In this document: in pieces, positions 1-5,982 of the stretch
How positions within the stretch are numbered: position 1 is the first letter of the stretch
How the letters are laid out: the number at the start of each line of letters is the position of its first letter
Assembly: GCA_964402955.1 (NCBI GenBank)
Contig: CAYOEZ010000103.1
Location: 1 to 15,797 of the forward strand
Reading direction: 5' to 3'
Length of the DNA stretch: 15,797 nt
Source of the DNA: CAYOEZ01 sp964402955
GTDB taxonomy: Bacteria; Chloroflexota; DTOL01; DAOUCN01
Notes under the pieces: generated by a model
Databases searched by the model: none
The model's input: only the letters and a program-made list of their open reading frames with translations
What the model was told of the DNA's origin: nothing
Program-made: the position numbers and the translations under genes

Positions 1-2
1 TC

Positions 3-623
3 GGATCTGCGCAGGCGGGATATGTGCAAGGATCGGCGACCCTGGATCTTGCAGTCATGCCGAACTTCAGCGCGCTCAACGCCAAGCTCAATCAGGGCGG
101 GTTCAGCGAGTCGCGCGATATCAGGGTACGCAACGGCAATGTCACTATCGCGGGGAAAAATGAGTTCACCCAGCGACCTGCCGACGTAGTGCTCACGCGC
201 CACTTCAAGCTTTCGGCGGACGATACGCTTGCGGCTGACGATTTTTCGGAAGGTGGCGGAACGATCTTCGTCAACGGCATCATTGACGCTTCGGGCGCAG
301 CAGGCGGCGGGACGATTGAACTCAATGCGATGAACAATCTCGTTCTATCGAACGACAGCGTCCTGCTAGCACGCGGAACGTCGTCTGCTGCCGGTACAAC
401 GGATGCCTACTCGCACGGCGGGCAGGTCAACCTGCCGATCGCAGGACCGGTCCTGGCGAACTACCGCTATGGCGCCAACCGCGTCTACGGCCACATGGTG
501 GAGAACGAACGCCACCTCGTGATTTCCGCCGGACTGGGCACGTCCTATCTGCCGGTGCGCTTCATGCCCCCGCCCGAAGTCGTGGAAGTGACCATTTCGG
601 GCGCCGTCGCGCCCAGCGCGTAG
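3..623 (+). CDS. Chimeric ORF: FHA-like exoprotein fragment joined to metallophosphoesterase C-terminus
   Basis: The frame is open from the window edge, so the 5' end is missing; the in-frame ATG at 57 and GTG at 24 are probably internal. Up to about base 413 the protein resembles the beta-helix region of filamentous haemagglutinin-type (two-partner secretion) exoproteins: alternating short strands and turns such as GGTIFVNGIIDASGAAGGG and GGTIELNAMNNLVLSNDSV, followed by GTTDAYS. From about SHGGQVNLP (411-437) onward it instead matches the last third of a metallophosphoesterase. The reading frame stays open across the joint and stops with TAG at 621-623. Large secreted TPS proteins belong to bacteria with an outer membrane secretion pore, which does not fit well with the rest of the window. 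I infer that this ORF is not a natural gene but a recombination or assembly product. The family calls rest on pattern recognition only. Confidence 0.6.
   Translation, partial: GSAQAGYVQGSATLDLAVMPNFSALNAKLNQGGFSESRDIRVRNGNVTIAGKNEFTQRPADVVLTRHFKLSADDTLAADDFSEGGGTIFVNGIIDASGAAGGGTIELNAMNNLVLSNDSVLLARGTSSAAGTTDAYSHGGQVNLPIAGPVLANYRYGANRVYGHMVENERHLVISAGLGTSYLPVRFMPPPEVVEVTISGAVAPSA
412..623 (+). pseudogene. Metallophosphoesterase (YkuE-like) C-terminal fragment
   Basis: The segment from HGGQVNLP through LGTSYLPVRFMPPPEVVEVTI follows the conserved C-terminal pattern of calcineurin-like phosphoesterases of the YkuE type. These normally read GHTHGGQV with metal-binding histidines, then a basic Tyr-rich stretch, then SxGLGTSxLPVRFxxPPE and a final beta strand. 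Here only HGGQV of the metal motif remains: the residues before it are AYS rather than GHT, and the upstream catalytic domain with its Asp, His and Asn ligands is absent. About 60 residues of a roughly 280-residue family are present, so the fragment cannot be an active enzyme. The end of the homology falls around base 595-605, where a minus-strand prenyltransferase begins to match. The terminal residues AVAPSA are probably read-through of that neighbour. Confidence 0.6.
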
Positions 624-1222
624 GGCAGGCTGGCAAGGACAACCTGCCAGCTCCAATCGCCGGTGATGATGAAGAAACCGCCGCCAACCATGAGCGGACC
701 CCATACCACGATGACCGCCAGTTCGCCCAGGCCAATGTACTTCAGCGGCCAGGTGTAGAAGAGCACAAAGAAGACGCCGGAAGCCAGCAAGGCCAGCGCC
801 AACGGCCCACGCAGGTAGACAAGGTAGAGGCCGCAGGTCATGGCGATCAGGCCAGTCACAGCCACATAGACCAGGACCTCTTTGATCGTCATGAGTCCAT
901 GCTCGAGTGGCTGTGGGCCGTACTGTGCCCGGAAGTAGTTGTCCTTGTCGACGCCGCGCCGGTAGTCGGTGATGTCGTTTATCATGTTGTTGGTGGCGTG
1001 AGCGAAAAGCAGGCCAACGGTCATGATAAGAAACAACCCCAGGTCGAACTTCTGGACGCGGAACGCCAGGATGCCTGCGATAGCGGCAGAAATGAAGGTG
1101 ATGATGAGCACAGCCGCGCGCGTCGCGATCAGCCACCTGGAGATGACGTCCAGCTTGTTCCATTCCTCTTTAGTGATGCGTGGAATGACCTGGAGCGCCT
1201 TGGCCCACATTTGTACATTCAT
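545..1222 (-). pseudogene. UbiA-family prenyltransferase, C-terminally truncated
   Basis: UbiA enzymes are integral membrane proteins that attach a polyprenyl chain to an aromatic acceptor, as in menaquinone or ubiquinone synthesis. Seen here: hydrophobic helices, the first Asp-rich motif NDITDYRRGVD at residues 82-92 (NDxxD), then YGPQPLEHGLMT and WPLKYIGLGELAVIVVWGPLM, typical of MenA-like members. Residues 1-205 follow the family up to SLPYALGAT. After that the expected second Asp motif (a HIDxxxxD type sequence) and last helices are missing, replaced by about 20 unrelated residues read from the antisense of the metallophosphoesterase fragment. The ORF is 225 residues against about 290-300 for the family, and without the second Asp motif it should be inactive. 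ATG at 1222 was chosen because a GGGG-containing ribosome site lies about 12 bases upstream and the frame before it overlaps the mop gene. It follows mop by 22 bases, so they probably share a transcript. Confidence 0.8.
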
Positions 1223-1244
1223 GTTCTTGACATCCCCTTGCAGG

Positions 1245-1457
1245 TTATTCGTCGACCCCGAGCAGGACGTTGGTGGCTTTGATAATGCAGTATGCTTCGC
1301 CTCCGGGCTTGAGGCCCAGGCTGTCGGCGGACGACTTGGTGATGACAGAGACGATCTCCAGCCCTGCGGGCAGGACAATAACCACCTCGGAGTTGACTGC
1401 GCCGTGGGTTACGGTCTTGACCGTCCCTTTGAAGACATTGCGTGCGCTCAGTTTCAT
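1245..1457 (-). CDS. Mop/TOBE-domain molybdate-binding protein (molbindin)
   Basis: This 70-residue protein is a single TOBE/Mop domain, the OB-like fold that binds molybdate or tungstate oxyanions and assembles into hexamers in molbindins. The sequence begins SARNVFKGTV, continues with GAVNSEVVIVLP and ITKSSADSLGLKPG, and ends with IIKATNVLLGVD; these are the standard Mop landmarks. Length matches free-standing molbindins (about 70 residues), so it is a complete gene and not a fragment of ModE or ModC. The ATG at 1457 is supported by GAGGAG ending eight bases upstream. A longer frame extends upstream but would run through the predicted promoter. Known molbindins store or buffer molybdenum in the cytoplasm; that role here is inferred. 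It is the first gene of a two-gene unit with the damaged prenyltransferase. The other molybdenum-related protein in the window is the molybdopterin-binding fusion at 3850-5979. Confidence 0.9.
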   Translation of the reverse strand: MKLSARNVFKGTVKTVTHGAVNSEVVIVLPAGLEIVSVITKSSADSLGLKPGGEAYCIIKATNVLLGVDE

Positions 1458-1482
1458 CTGCGTTTCTCCTCGTCTGTGCGTC

Positions 1483-1503
1483 GCGCAGGGCAAACCCCTG
1501 CGC
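1483..1503 (-). promoter_or_regulatory. 5' leader hairpin / dyad in front of mop
   Basis: A perfect 8-bp inverted repeat (GCGCAGGG and its complement) flanks a 5-base loop. On the minus strand it starts about 6 bases after the -10 box, so it begins at or next to the predicted transcription start. It lies about 25 bases before the mop start codon, outside the ribosome-binding site. It could be a 5' stabilising stem-loop of the mRNA or the operator of a repressor covering +1. It does not resemble a full molybdenum-cofactor riboswitch, which is much longer. Confidence 0.55.
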
Positions 1504-1508
1504 AATGG

Positions 1509-1537
1509 ATTATAGCATGCCCTTTGACCTGCTGCAA
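1509..1537 (-). promoter_or_regulatory. Predicted sigma-70 promoter of the mop-prenyltransferase unit
   Basis: On the minus strand a perfect TATAAT (1514 down to 1509) is preceded by TGC, giving an extended -10 (TGnTATAAT). A weak -35 candidate TTGCAG lies 17 bases upstream. Predicted start of transcription is near 1502, leaving a leader of about 45 bases before the mop ATG. Confidence 0.7.
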
Positions 1538-1577
1538 GGATTGACGTCCGGGAAACTGTCATTGCTATGGTGTGAGC

Positions 1578-1652
1578 GTAGGGGCGCTGCTTGCTGCGCC
1601 CAACCTGTGCCGTTGCGATAACACATCTGGGCGCAGCAAGCAGCGCCCCTAC
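1578..1652. repeat. 75-bp inverted-repeat element, GTAGGGGC family (copy 1)
   Basis: Two perfect 25-bp arms (1578-1602 and 1628-1652) flank a 25-base centre. The arms begin GTAGGGGCGCTGC and end GCAGCGCCCCTAC. The element lies in the gap between the mop promoter region and the 3' end of the decayed gene at 1663. It shares its GTAGGGGC termini and its ~75-bp length with the element at 6935-7009, although the inner parts of the arms differ. It could fold as a strong hairpin in RNA and may act as a bidirectional terminator. No transposase is encoded, so it is best described as a non-autonomous dispersed palindrome. Confidence 0.85.
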
Positions 1653-1662
1653 TGTGGATAGT

Positions 1663-1924
1663 TCACTCGCCCGGCTTCTTCAGCACGGCAGACACGGCGC
1701 CGTGGCCCAGAAGGCGCACCCGCTCGGGGAGGCGGAAGCGTGCTGACCAGAACCGTCTTGACGAGAACAATATACATCTCGGCCGGCATCACTGCCAAGG
1801 CAATGATGAGCGGCTAAGCAGGCATCTGCCACGTAGAGGGCAGCGCCGCGATGCCGTTGAACAAACCGACGGGCATTGCCTCCTGGTAGAGTCTGCTGAT
1901 ACTGCATCGGGCAGTCTCTTTCAC
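1663..1924 (-). pseudogene. Decayed small membrane-protein gene, family not recognised
   Basis: No intact ORF covers this stretch, yet coding-like sequence can be pieced together on the minus strand. A GTG at 1924, with GGAG eight or so bases upstream, opens VKETARCSISRLYQEAMPVG and continues LFNGIAALPSTWQMPA. An in-frame TAG interrupts, the same frame resumes with PLIIALAVMPAEMYIVLVKT and VLVSTLPP, and then a one-base shift gives ERVRLLGHGAVSAVLKKPGE and a proper TGA at 1663-1665. With the stop and frameshift repaired it would be about 86 residues with one or two hydrophobic segments. I do not recognise the family. It lies 33 bases after the stop of the flavin reductase-like gene and probably belonged to its transcript. 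The lesions could be true decay or sequencing errors. Confidence 0.45.
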
Positions 1925-1957
1925 GGGTGTCGCTCCACGCGTCCGCGGCGGGCTGCT

Positions 1958-2488
1958 CTAGCCTTGTTTGAGCAGCTCAGATGCATCGGGCAGAGCGCGC
2001 ACCGCCAGAATCTCGCCGGAGTACATGCGATGGTAGTCGCCGCGCGGGTAGGCGGTAATGTCCTGCGCCAGCGTGGGCGGCACAACGTCGTTCTTGTGTA
2101 CAATCCTGCACTCGTAGATGACCGGGCAGCCGGCGATGCCGGGCGCGGTCACCTGCGTTGATGGCAGAAGTGACAGATGGCAGGCCTCAAGCTTGTCGCC
2201 ATCGCGACCGGAGTACTGGCCGCAGTAGGCGACCGCCTGACGCATGGCGGGCGCTGGGACACAGACTGTGAAAGAATCGCTTTGCTCCATCAGGTTGTAG
2301 GTGTAGCGGCTGGGACGAACCATGACAAGCATGATTGTCTTACCCCAAACAGGGCCGACCATCCCCCAACCGATAGTCATGGCGTTGGCTTTGCCGTCTG
2401 CGGCAGCGACGAGCAGCAGGCCAGGGTTGCGCAGAATGCGCAGCGTGTCGTTCAGATACGCGGTGTATGGCACGTTCGTGTACGTCAT
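1958..2488 (-). CDS. Flavin reductase-like (FMN-binding split barrel) protein
   Basis: Proteins of this family (flavin reductase-like domain) bind FMN and either reduce free flavin with NAD(P)H for a partner oxygenase or act as flavoprotein oxidoreductases. Seen in the 176 residues: GKANAMTIGWGMVGPVWGK at 32-50, which is the FMN-phosphate binding region, RPSRYTYNLMEQSDSFTVCV at 58-77, GDKLEA at 97-102 and the closing DYHRMYSGEI at 151-160. Length is normal for single-domain members. ATG at 2488 has a strong GGAGGT eight bases upstream and a good promoter behind it. The gene is transcribed away from the MFS operon; a decayed small gene follows it. No partner oxygenase is encoded in the window, so the substrate is unknown. 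Confidence 0.85.
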   Translation of the reverse strand: MTYTNVPYTAYLNDTLRILRNPGLLLVAAADGKANAMTIGWGMVGPVWGKTIMLVMVRPSRYTYNLMEQSDSFTVCVPAPAMRQAVAYCGQYSGRDGDKLEACHLSLLPSTQVTAPGIAGCPVIYECRIVHKNDVVPPTLAQDITAYPRGDYHRMYSGEILAVRALPDASELLKQG

Positions 2489-2528
2489 TGCGTATTACCT
2501 CCGATTCATCTGCGATCAAGACACACGA

Positions 2529-2557
2529 GTAATACAGTATCGGACGATGATTGTCAA
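2529..2557 (-). promoter_or_regulatory. Predicted sigma-70 promoter of the flavin reductase-like gene
   Basis: On the minus strand a perfect -35 TTGACA (2557 down to 2552) is followed after 17 bases by TATTAC (2534 down to 2529). Start of transcription would be near 2522, about 34 bases before the ATG at 2488. Confidence 0.7.
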
Positions 2558-2578
2558 GGACGAGCGGTTATGCCGCGT

Positions 2579-2607
2579 TTGCCTGATTTGTCAGACTGTG
2601 TTACAAT
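2579..2607 (+). promoter_or_regulatory. Predicted sigma-70 promoter of the MFS/fusion/AEC operon
   Basis: TTGCCT (2579-2584), 17-base spacer, TACAAT (2602-2607). It fires away from the flavin reductase promoter; the two -35 boxes are only about 21 bases apart, so one regulator could act on both. Confidence 0.6.
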
Positions 2608-2652
2608 GCGCCTCGATGTGTACCACACTCTTCCTCTCTGAGGTACGGTCAC

Positions 2653-3810
2653 GTGAAGTGGACGCGCAGCTTCCTCTTGATTGCTTTCGCCGTCTTTGCT
2701 CTCAACTTTAACCAGGGTGTGGTCAACTCGATCTCCACCAACTACTTTAGGGAGGACCTGGGTATTGGCGGCGCCCAAATGGGGTACTTCACGGCCGCAC
2801 GTGAGCTGGTGGGCCTCATGATGTTTGCGGTCGCGATCATTACGGTGCGCTTCTCCGCATCGAAGGTGGCCGGCGCGGCGTTGCTGATCGCCGCCGTCGG
2901 CTATGCTGCCTACGGGCAGGTGCATGGCTTCGGCCAATTGCTCATAGTGGCGATGATCGGCAGCCTGGGATTCCATACCTGGATGCAGGTGTACTATGTG
3001 CTGGGGCTGAGCCTGGCCGAAGCGGGACGCGAGGGACGCGTGCTGGGCACACTGTCCAGCTTCGGTTCGTTGGGCACGTTCCTGGCTATGTTGGTGACCC
3101 TGGTCGTCGTTGTCGTTGTGGGTATGCGCAACATGTATCTCGTGGCGGGAACGTTCGTCGTTTTTGGGGGCATCGGGCTGCTCCTCATCCCCAAGAATCC
3201 TCGCCTTGTCCGGCAGCAGGGTTTTGTCCTCAAACGTCGCTACTCGCTCTATTATCTTCTGAACTTTCTCGATGGCTGCCGCGCCGAGATCTCCATGACC
3301 TTTGCACTTTTCACCCTCGTTGATATCTACCACGTTGATGTGCAGCACACAACGCTTCTCCTGCTGATCAACGCCGTCCTGGGCTGGTTTGCTGCGCCCC
3401 GCATCGGCGCGCTGGTTGATCGCATCGGCGAGCGGCCGGTGCTGACGGTGGCCTATGCTGCCAATGCGGTGGTCTTCCTGACCTTTGCCTTCGTGCCCAA
3501 TGTTGTGCTGCTGATGCTCATGTATAGCGTCTATTCAGTCGCCGGGTTGGGCATGATGGCGCGCAATACGTATCTGAAGAAGATCGCCGACCCTGCTGAT
3601 GTCTCGCCCAGCCTGGCTATGGGCGTGTCCATGATGCATGTTGCGGCGGTCATTGTGCCGATCGTCGGCAGCTTGCTCTGGCAGAGCTTTGGCTACCAGA
3701 TGACTTTCCTTTTTGGCTTTGTCTTCATTGTCGTCTCCGTTGTGGCGACTCAGTACATACGCGTTCCCGCCCTGGCCAGCGTCGCACTCGCTGCTGGCGG
3801 CGGCGAGTAA
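2653..3810 (+). CDS. Major facilitator superfamily (MFS) transporter
   Basis: The 385-residue product is almost entirely hydrophobic segments, about eleven or twelve helices, arranged as two halves around a cytoplasmic loop (roughly residues 178-200, PKNPRLVRQQGFVLKRRYS). Near helix 2-3 of the first half lies FSASKVAG. The second half holds GALVDRIGERPVL (residues 256-268), which matches the MFS loop motif G-x-x-x-D-R-x-G. Length is normal for the superfamily. The start is GTG at 2653, chosen for GAGG nine bases upstream; a good promoter lies 45 bases before it. The next gene starts 39 bases after its stop, so they form an operon. The substrate cannot be told from the sequence. The partner genes (a reductase-like fusion and another transporter) suggest uptake or export of a small organic acid or related metabolite, which is inference. 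Confidence 0.85.
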   Translation: MKWTRSFLLIAFAVFALNFNQGVVNSISTNYFREDLGIGGAQMGYFTAARELVGLMMFAVAIITVRFSASKVAGAALLIAAVGYAAYGQVHGFGQLLIVAMIGSLGFHTWMQVYYVLGLSLAEAGREGRVLGTLSSFGSLGTFLAMLVTLVVVVVVGMRNMYLVAGTFVVFGGIGLLLIPKNPRLVRQQGFVLKRRYSLYYLLNFLDGCRAEISMTFALFTLVDIYHVDVQHTTLLLLINAVLGWFAAPRIGALVDRIGERPVLTVAYAANAVVFLTFAFVPNVVLLMLMYSVYSVAGLGMMARNTYLKKIADPADVSPSLAMGVSMMHVAAVIVPIVGSLLWQSFGYQMTFLFGFVFIVVSVVATQYIRVPALASVALAAGGGE

Positions 3811-3849
3811 CGAATAATAGCGTTCCCATATCATGCGGAGGCATACGGC

Positions 3850-5979
3850 GTGAAGTATCGTACTCTTGGCAGGACAGGGTGGAGTGTCAGCGAGATTGGA
3901 TTGGGGACGGAGTATCTACTGGACCAACCCAGCGCGGTGATGGACGAGGTCATGCAAACCGCCACCGCTGCCGGCGTCAACTTCGTTGATCTTCTCTACA
4001 ACGGGCCGCGCTTCTGGAACAACTTCACCCCGGTGATCAAGCAGTATCGCGACAAGGTGCGGGTGGCTGTACACTGGGGCGTCGGCGAGTTCAATGGCCA
4101 GTTGGAAAATGTGCGCGAGCAGGATGTGTGCCAGCGCTTTTTTGATGCGACAATGGCCAACCTGGGCAACGACTACGCCGACGTAGCCATGCTGATGATG
4201 GTCGACCGCATGGAGTTGTGGGACAGCTGGGCGCAGGCGTCGCTGGAGCGCCTCATCCGCTTGAAAGAGCAGGGGCGCATCGGCGCGATCGGCATGAGCA
4301 GCCACAAGGCAGCGCCGGCCCTCAAAGCCATCAACAGCGGACAGATTGACGTGCTGATGTACCCGGTCAACCTGGCGTCACACGCCATTGCGGGCAACAA
4401 CGATGTGCTCGACGCCTGTGTGCGGCAGGATGTGGGGCTGGTGGCCATGAAGCCCTACGCCGGCGGCGCTTTCTTCCAGGGTGAGCAGTCGCTTGTCCTC
4501 TACTGGTTCCGCAGCGGCGGCTCGTGCTTGCAGGTGCAGAAGCACAGCCCGATCAGCCCTGCGCAATGCCTGAGTTATGTGCTGGCGCAGCCTGTGGCGA
4601 CGATCGTGCCGGGCGTCAAGAGTGCGCGTGAGTTGGAGGGGGCGCTGCGCTACTATGACGCTACTGACGACGAAAAGGACTACAGCCACGCCATCGCCAG
4701 CGTCACGTCATATCCGGCAGACCAGTGCATCTATTGTAACCATTGCCTGCCCTGCCCCCAGGGCATCGACATCGGCCAGACCATCCGGCTGGTCGATACG
4801 GCTCGCGATGGCATGACCGACAAGCTGAAGGCGGATTACGTGCTGTTGCCCGCCCGCGCATCGGATTGCATCGAGTGCGGAGATTGCCTGGAGCGCTGCC
4901 CCTATGAAGTGAATGTCCCGGGCAAGATGCGCAGCGCGGTACGCTTGTTTGAGGATCAGAACTACGTTCTGTACCAATCACGCCCGTCCACCCGGAAGGA
5001 TGACTGTATGAAACTCGAATTGCTGCCCACCCATAGCACAGCGGGCAAGATTTTCTGCCACAATATCGACGACGGCAAAGGCGGCAAAGCCTTCGCCAAA
5101 GGACATCTCATCCAGCCCGGCGACATTGCTCGCCTGCAGGAATTGGGCCATGACAGCGTCTATGTTGTTACACTGGACGAGCATGATGTCCACGAAGACG
5201 CAGCGGCCACGCGCCTGGCTTTGGCCGTCAAGGGCAGCGGCGTTGAGGTGACGAAGGCGACGAGCGGGCGCGTCAATCTGCTTGCGGTGCAACGCGGCGT
5301 CGTGACACTCAATGTGCAGGCGCTGGAATCCGTCAATGGCAGCGACGGGTTGACCGTCGCTGTGTTGCGCGAGCACAGCGTTGTTGAGGCAGGCAAGATT
5401 GTCGCCACCGTCAAGATCATCCCCTATGCCGTGAACGAGAAGGATCTGCGTTTCGCTGAGGACGTCGGCCAACTTGCCGAAGGGATTGTCAGTGTGCTGC
5501 CCATTCTGCCGGGGAAGGTGGCGATCATCTTGACCGCGAGCGAGACCGCTCATGAACATGTCGTCGCCAACTTCGAGGCGCCGCTACGCCAACGGGTTAC
5601 AGCGCTGGGCTGCCATCCCCTGCCAACGGTCGTTGTGGCCGAGCAGCCGGCGACGATTGCTCGTGCTATCAGTGACGCGTTGCAGCAACACGTCAGCGTC
5701 ATCATAATCGCCGGCCAAACCTCAATCATGGATAGCAACGACATCACGCCCCAGGGCATTCGCCTGGCGGGGGGGAAGATCGAGTGCTTCGGCGCCCCTG
5801 TCGAGCCGGGCAACCTGTTGCTGCTCGCCAGTGTGCGCGGCACGCCAGTATTGGGTGCGCCTGGCTGCGCCCGCTCTCGCCAGACAAACGTCATTGATCT
5901 CGTGTTGCCACGCCTTCTCGCAGGCGAGCTCCTGGCGCAGCGGGACATCCGCGCCCTGGGCAATGGAGGACTGCTGTAA
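3850..5979 (+). CDS. Aldo/keto reductase-like + 2x[4Fe-4S] + molybdopterin-binding (MoCF) fusion protein
   Basis: The 709-residue product has three parts. Residues 1-285 are an aldo/keto reductase-like TIM barrel (LGRTGWSVSEIGLGTEYL at the start, GRIGAIGMSSHK at 142-153, VGLVAMKPYAGGAF at 195-208, VPGVKSARELEGAL at 253-266). Residues 293-302 (CxxCxxCxxC followed by P) and 340-350 (CIECGDCLERC) are two ferredoxin-type Cys motifs, as in the known AKR-ferredoxin family. Residues 387-709 are a molybdopterin-binding MoCF-like domain, with GHDSVYVVTLDEHDVHED at 433-450, IIIAGQTSIMDSNDITP at 618-634 and VEPGNLLLLASVRGTPVLGA at 651-670, then PGCARSRQTNVIDLVLPRLL. In other bacteria a similar domain is found with molybdenum-cofactor nucleotidyltransferases, but no such transferase follows here. 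The usual AKR catalytic Lys and His are not evident. GTG at 3850 has GGAGG eight bases upstream. A second Shine-Dalgarno plus in-frame ATG lies at the domain joint (5008). It could be one fused protein or two merged genes. Confidence 0.85.
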   Translation: MKYRTLGRTGWSVSEIGLGTEYLLDQPSAVMDEVMQTATAAGVNFVDLLYNGPRFWNNFTPVIKQYRDKVRVAVHWGVGEFNGQLENVREQDVCQRFFDATMANLGNDYADVAMLMMVDRMELWDSWAQASLERLIRLKEQGRIGAIGMSSHKAAPALKAINSGQIDVLMYPVNLASHAIAGNNDVLDACVRQDVGLVAMKPYAGGAFFQGEQSLVLYWFRSGGSCLQVQKHSPISPAQCLSYVLAQPVATIVPGVKSARELEGALRYYDATDDEKDYSHAIASVTSYPADQCIYCNHCLPCPQGIDIGQTIRLVDTARDGMTDKLKADYVLLPARASDCIECGDCLERCPYEVNVPGKMRSAVRLFEDQNYVLYQSRPSTRKDDCMKLELLPTHSTAGKIFCHNIDDGKGGKAFAKGHLIQPGDIARLQELGHDSVYVVTLDEHDVHEDAAATRLALAVKGSGVEVTKATSGRVNLLAVQRGVVTLNVQALESVNGSDGLTVAVLREHSVVEAGKIVATVKIIPYAVNEKDLRFAEDVGQLAEGIVSVLPILPGKVAIILTASETAHEHVVANFEAPLRQRVTALGCHPLPTVVVAEQPATIARAISDALQQHVSVIIIAGQTSIMDSNDITPQGIRLAGGKIECFGAPVEPGNLLLLASVRGTPVLGAPGCARSRQTNVIDLVLPRLLAGELLAQRDIRALGNGGLL
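4994..5010 (+). promoter_or_regulatory. Internal ribosome-binding site and ATG at the AKR/MoCF joint
   Basis: GGAAGGA (4994-5000), seven bases, then ATG (5008-5010) in the same frame as the long ORF. Translation from here would give a free 323-residue molybdopterin-binding protein that begins MKLELLPTHSTAGK. In another frame a TGA sits at 5001-5003, exactly where a stop of a separate upstream gene would be expected. Confidence 0.5.
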
Positions 5980-5982
5980 CCA

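Noticed and set aside
366..1163. 265-residue minus-strand ORF over the prenyltransferase
   Set aside because: Overlaps the UbiA-like frame, which has clear family motifs; its product is Arg/His/Gly-rich without recognisable pattern, as expected from an off-frame reading of GC-rich coding DNA.
1458..1508. Molybdenum-cofactor riboswitch in front of mop
   Set aside because: The predicted leader is only about 45 bases with one simple hairpin, too short for that riboswitch.
899..1544. Plus-strand ORFs opposite mop and the prenyltransferase
   Set aside because: They are antisense to two recognised genes, have no good ribosome site and give no family pattern.
1578..1652. Insertion sequence or transposon end
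   Set aside because: No transposase, no obvious target-site duplication and both ends meet in a compact palindrome, so it is described as a dispersed inverted repeat only.
2554..3348. 264-residue minus-strand ORF opposite the MFS gene
   Set aside because: His/Glu/Gln-rich antisense shadow of a hydrophobic coding frame, a usual artefact.
4978..5559. 193-residue minus-strand ORF opposite the fusion gene
   Set aside because: Antisense to a clearly conserved frame, no ribosome site, no domain pattern.
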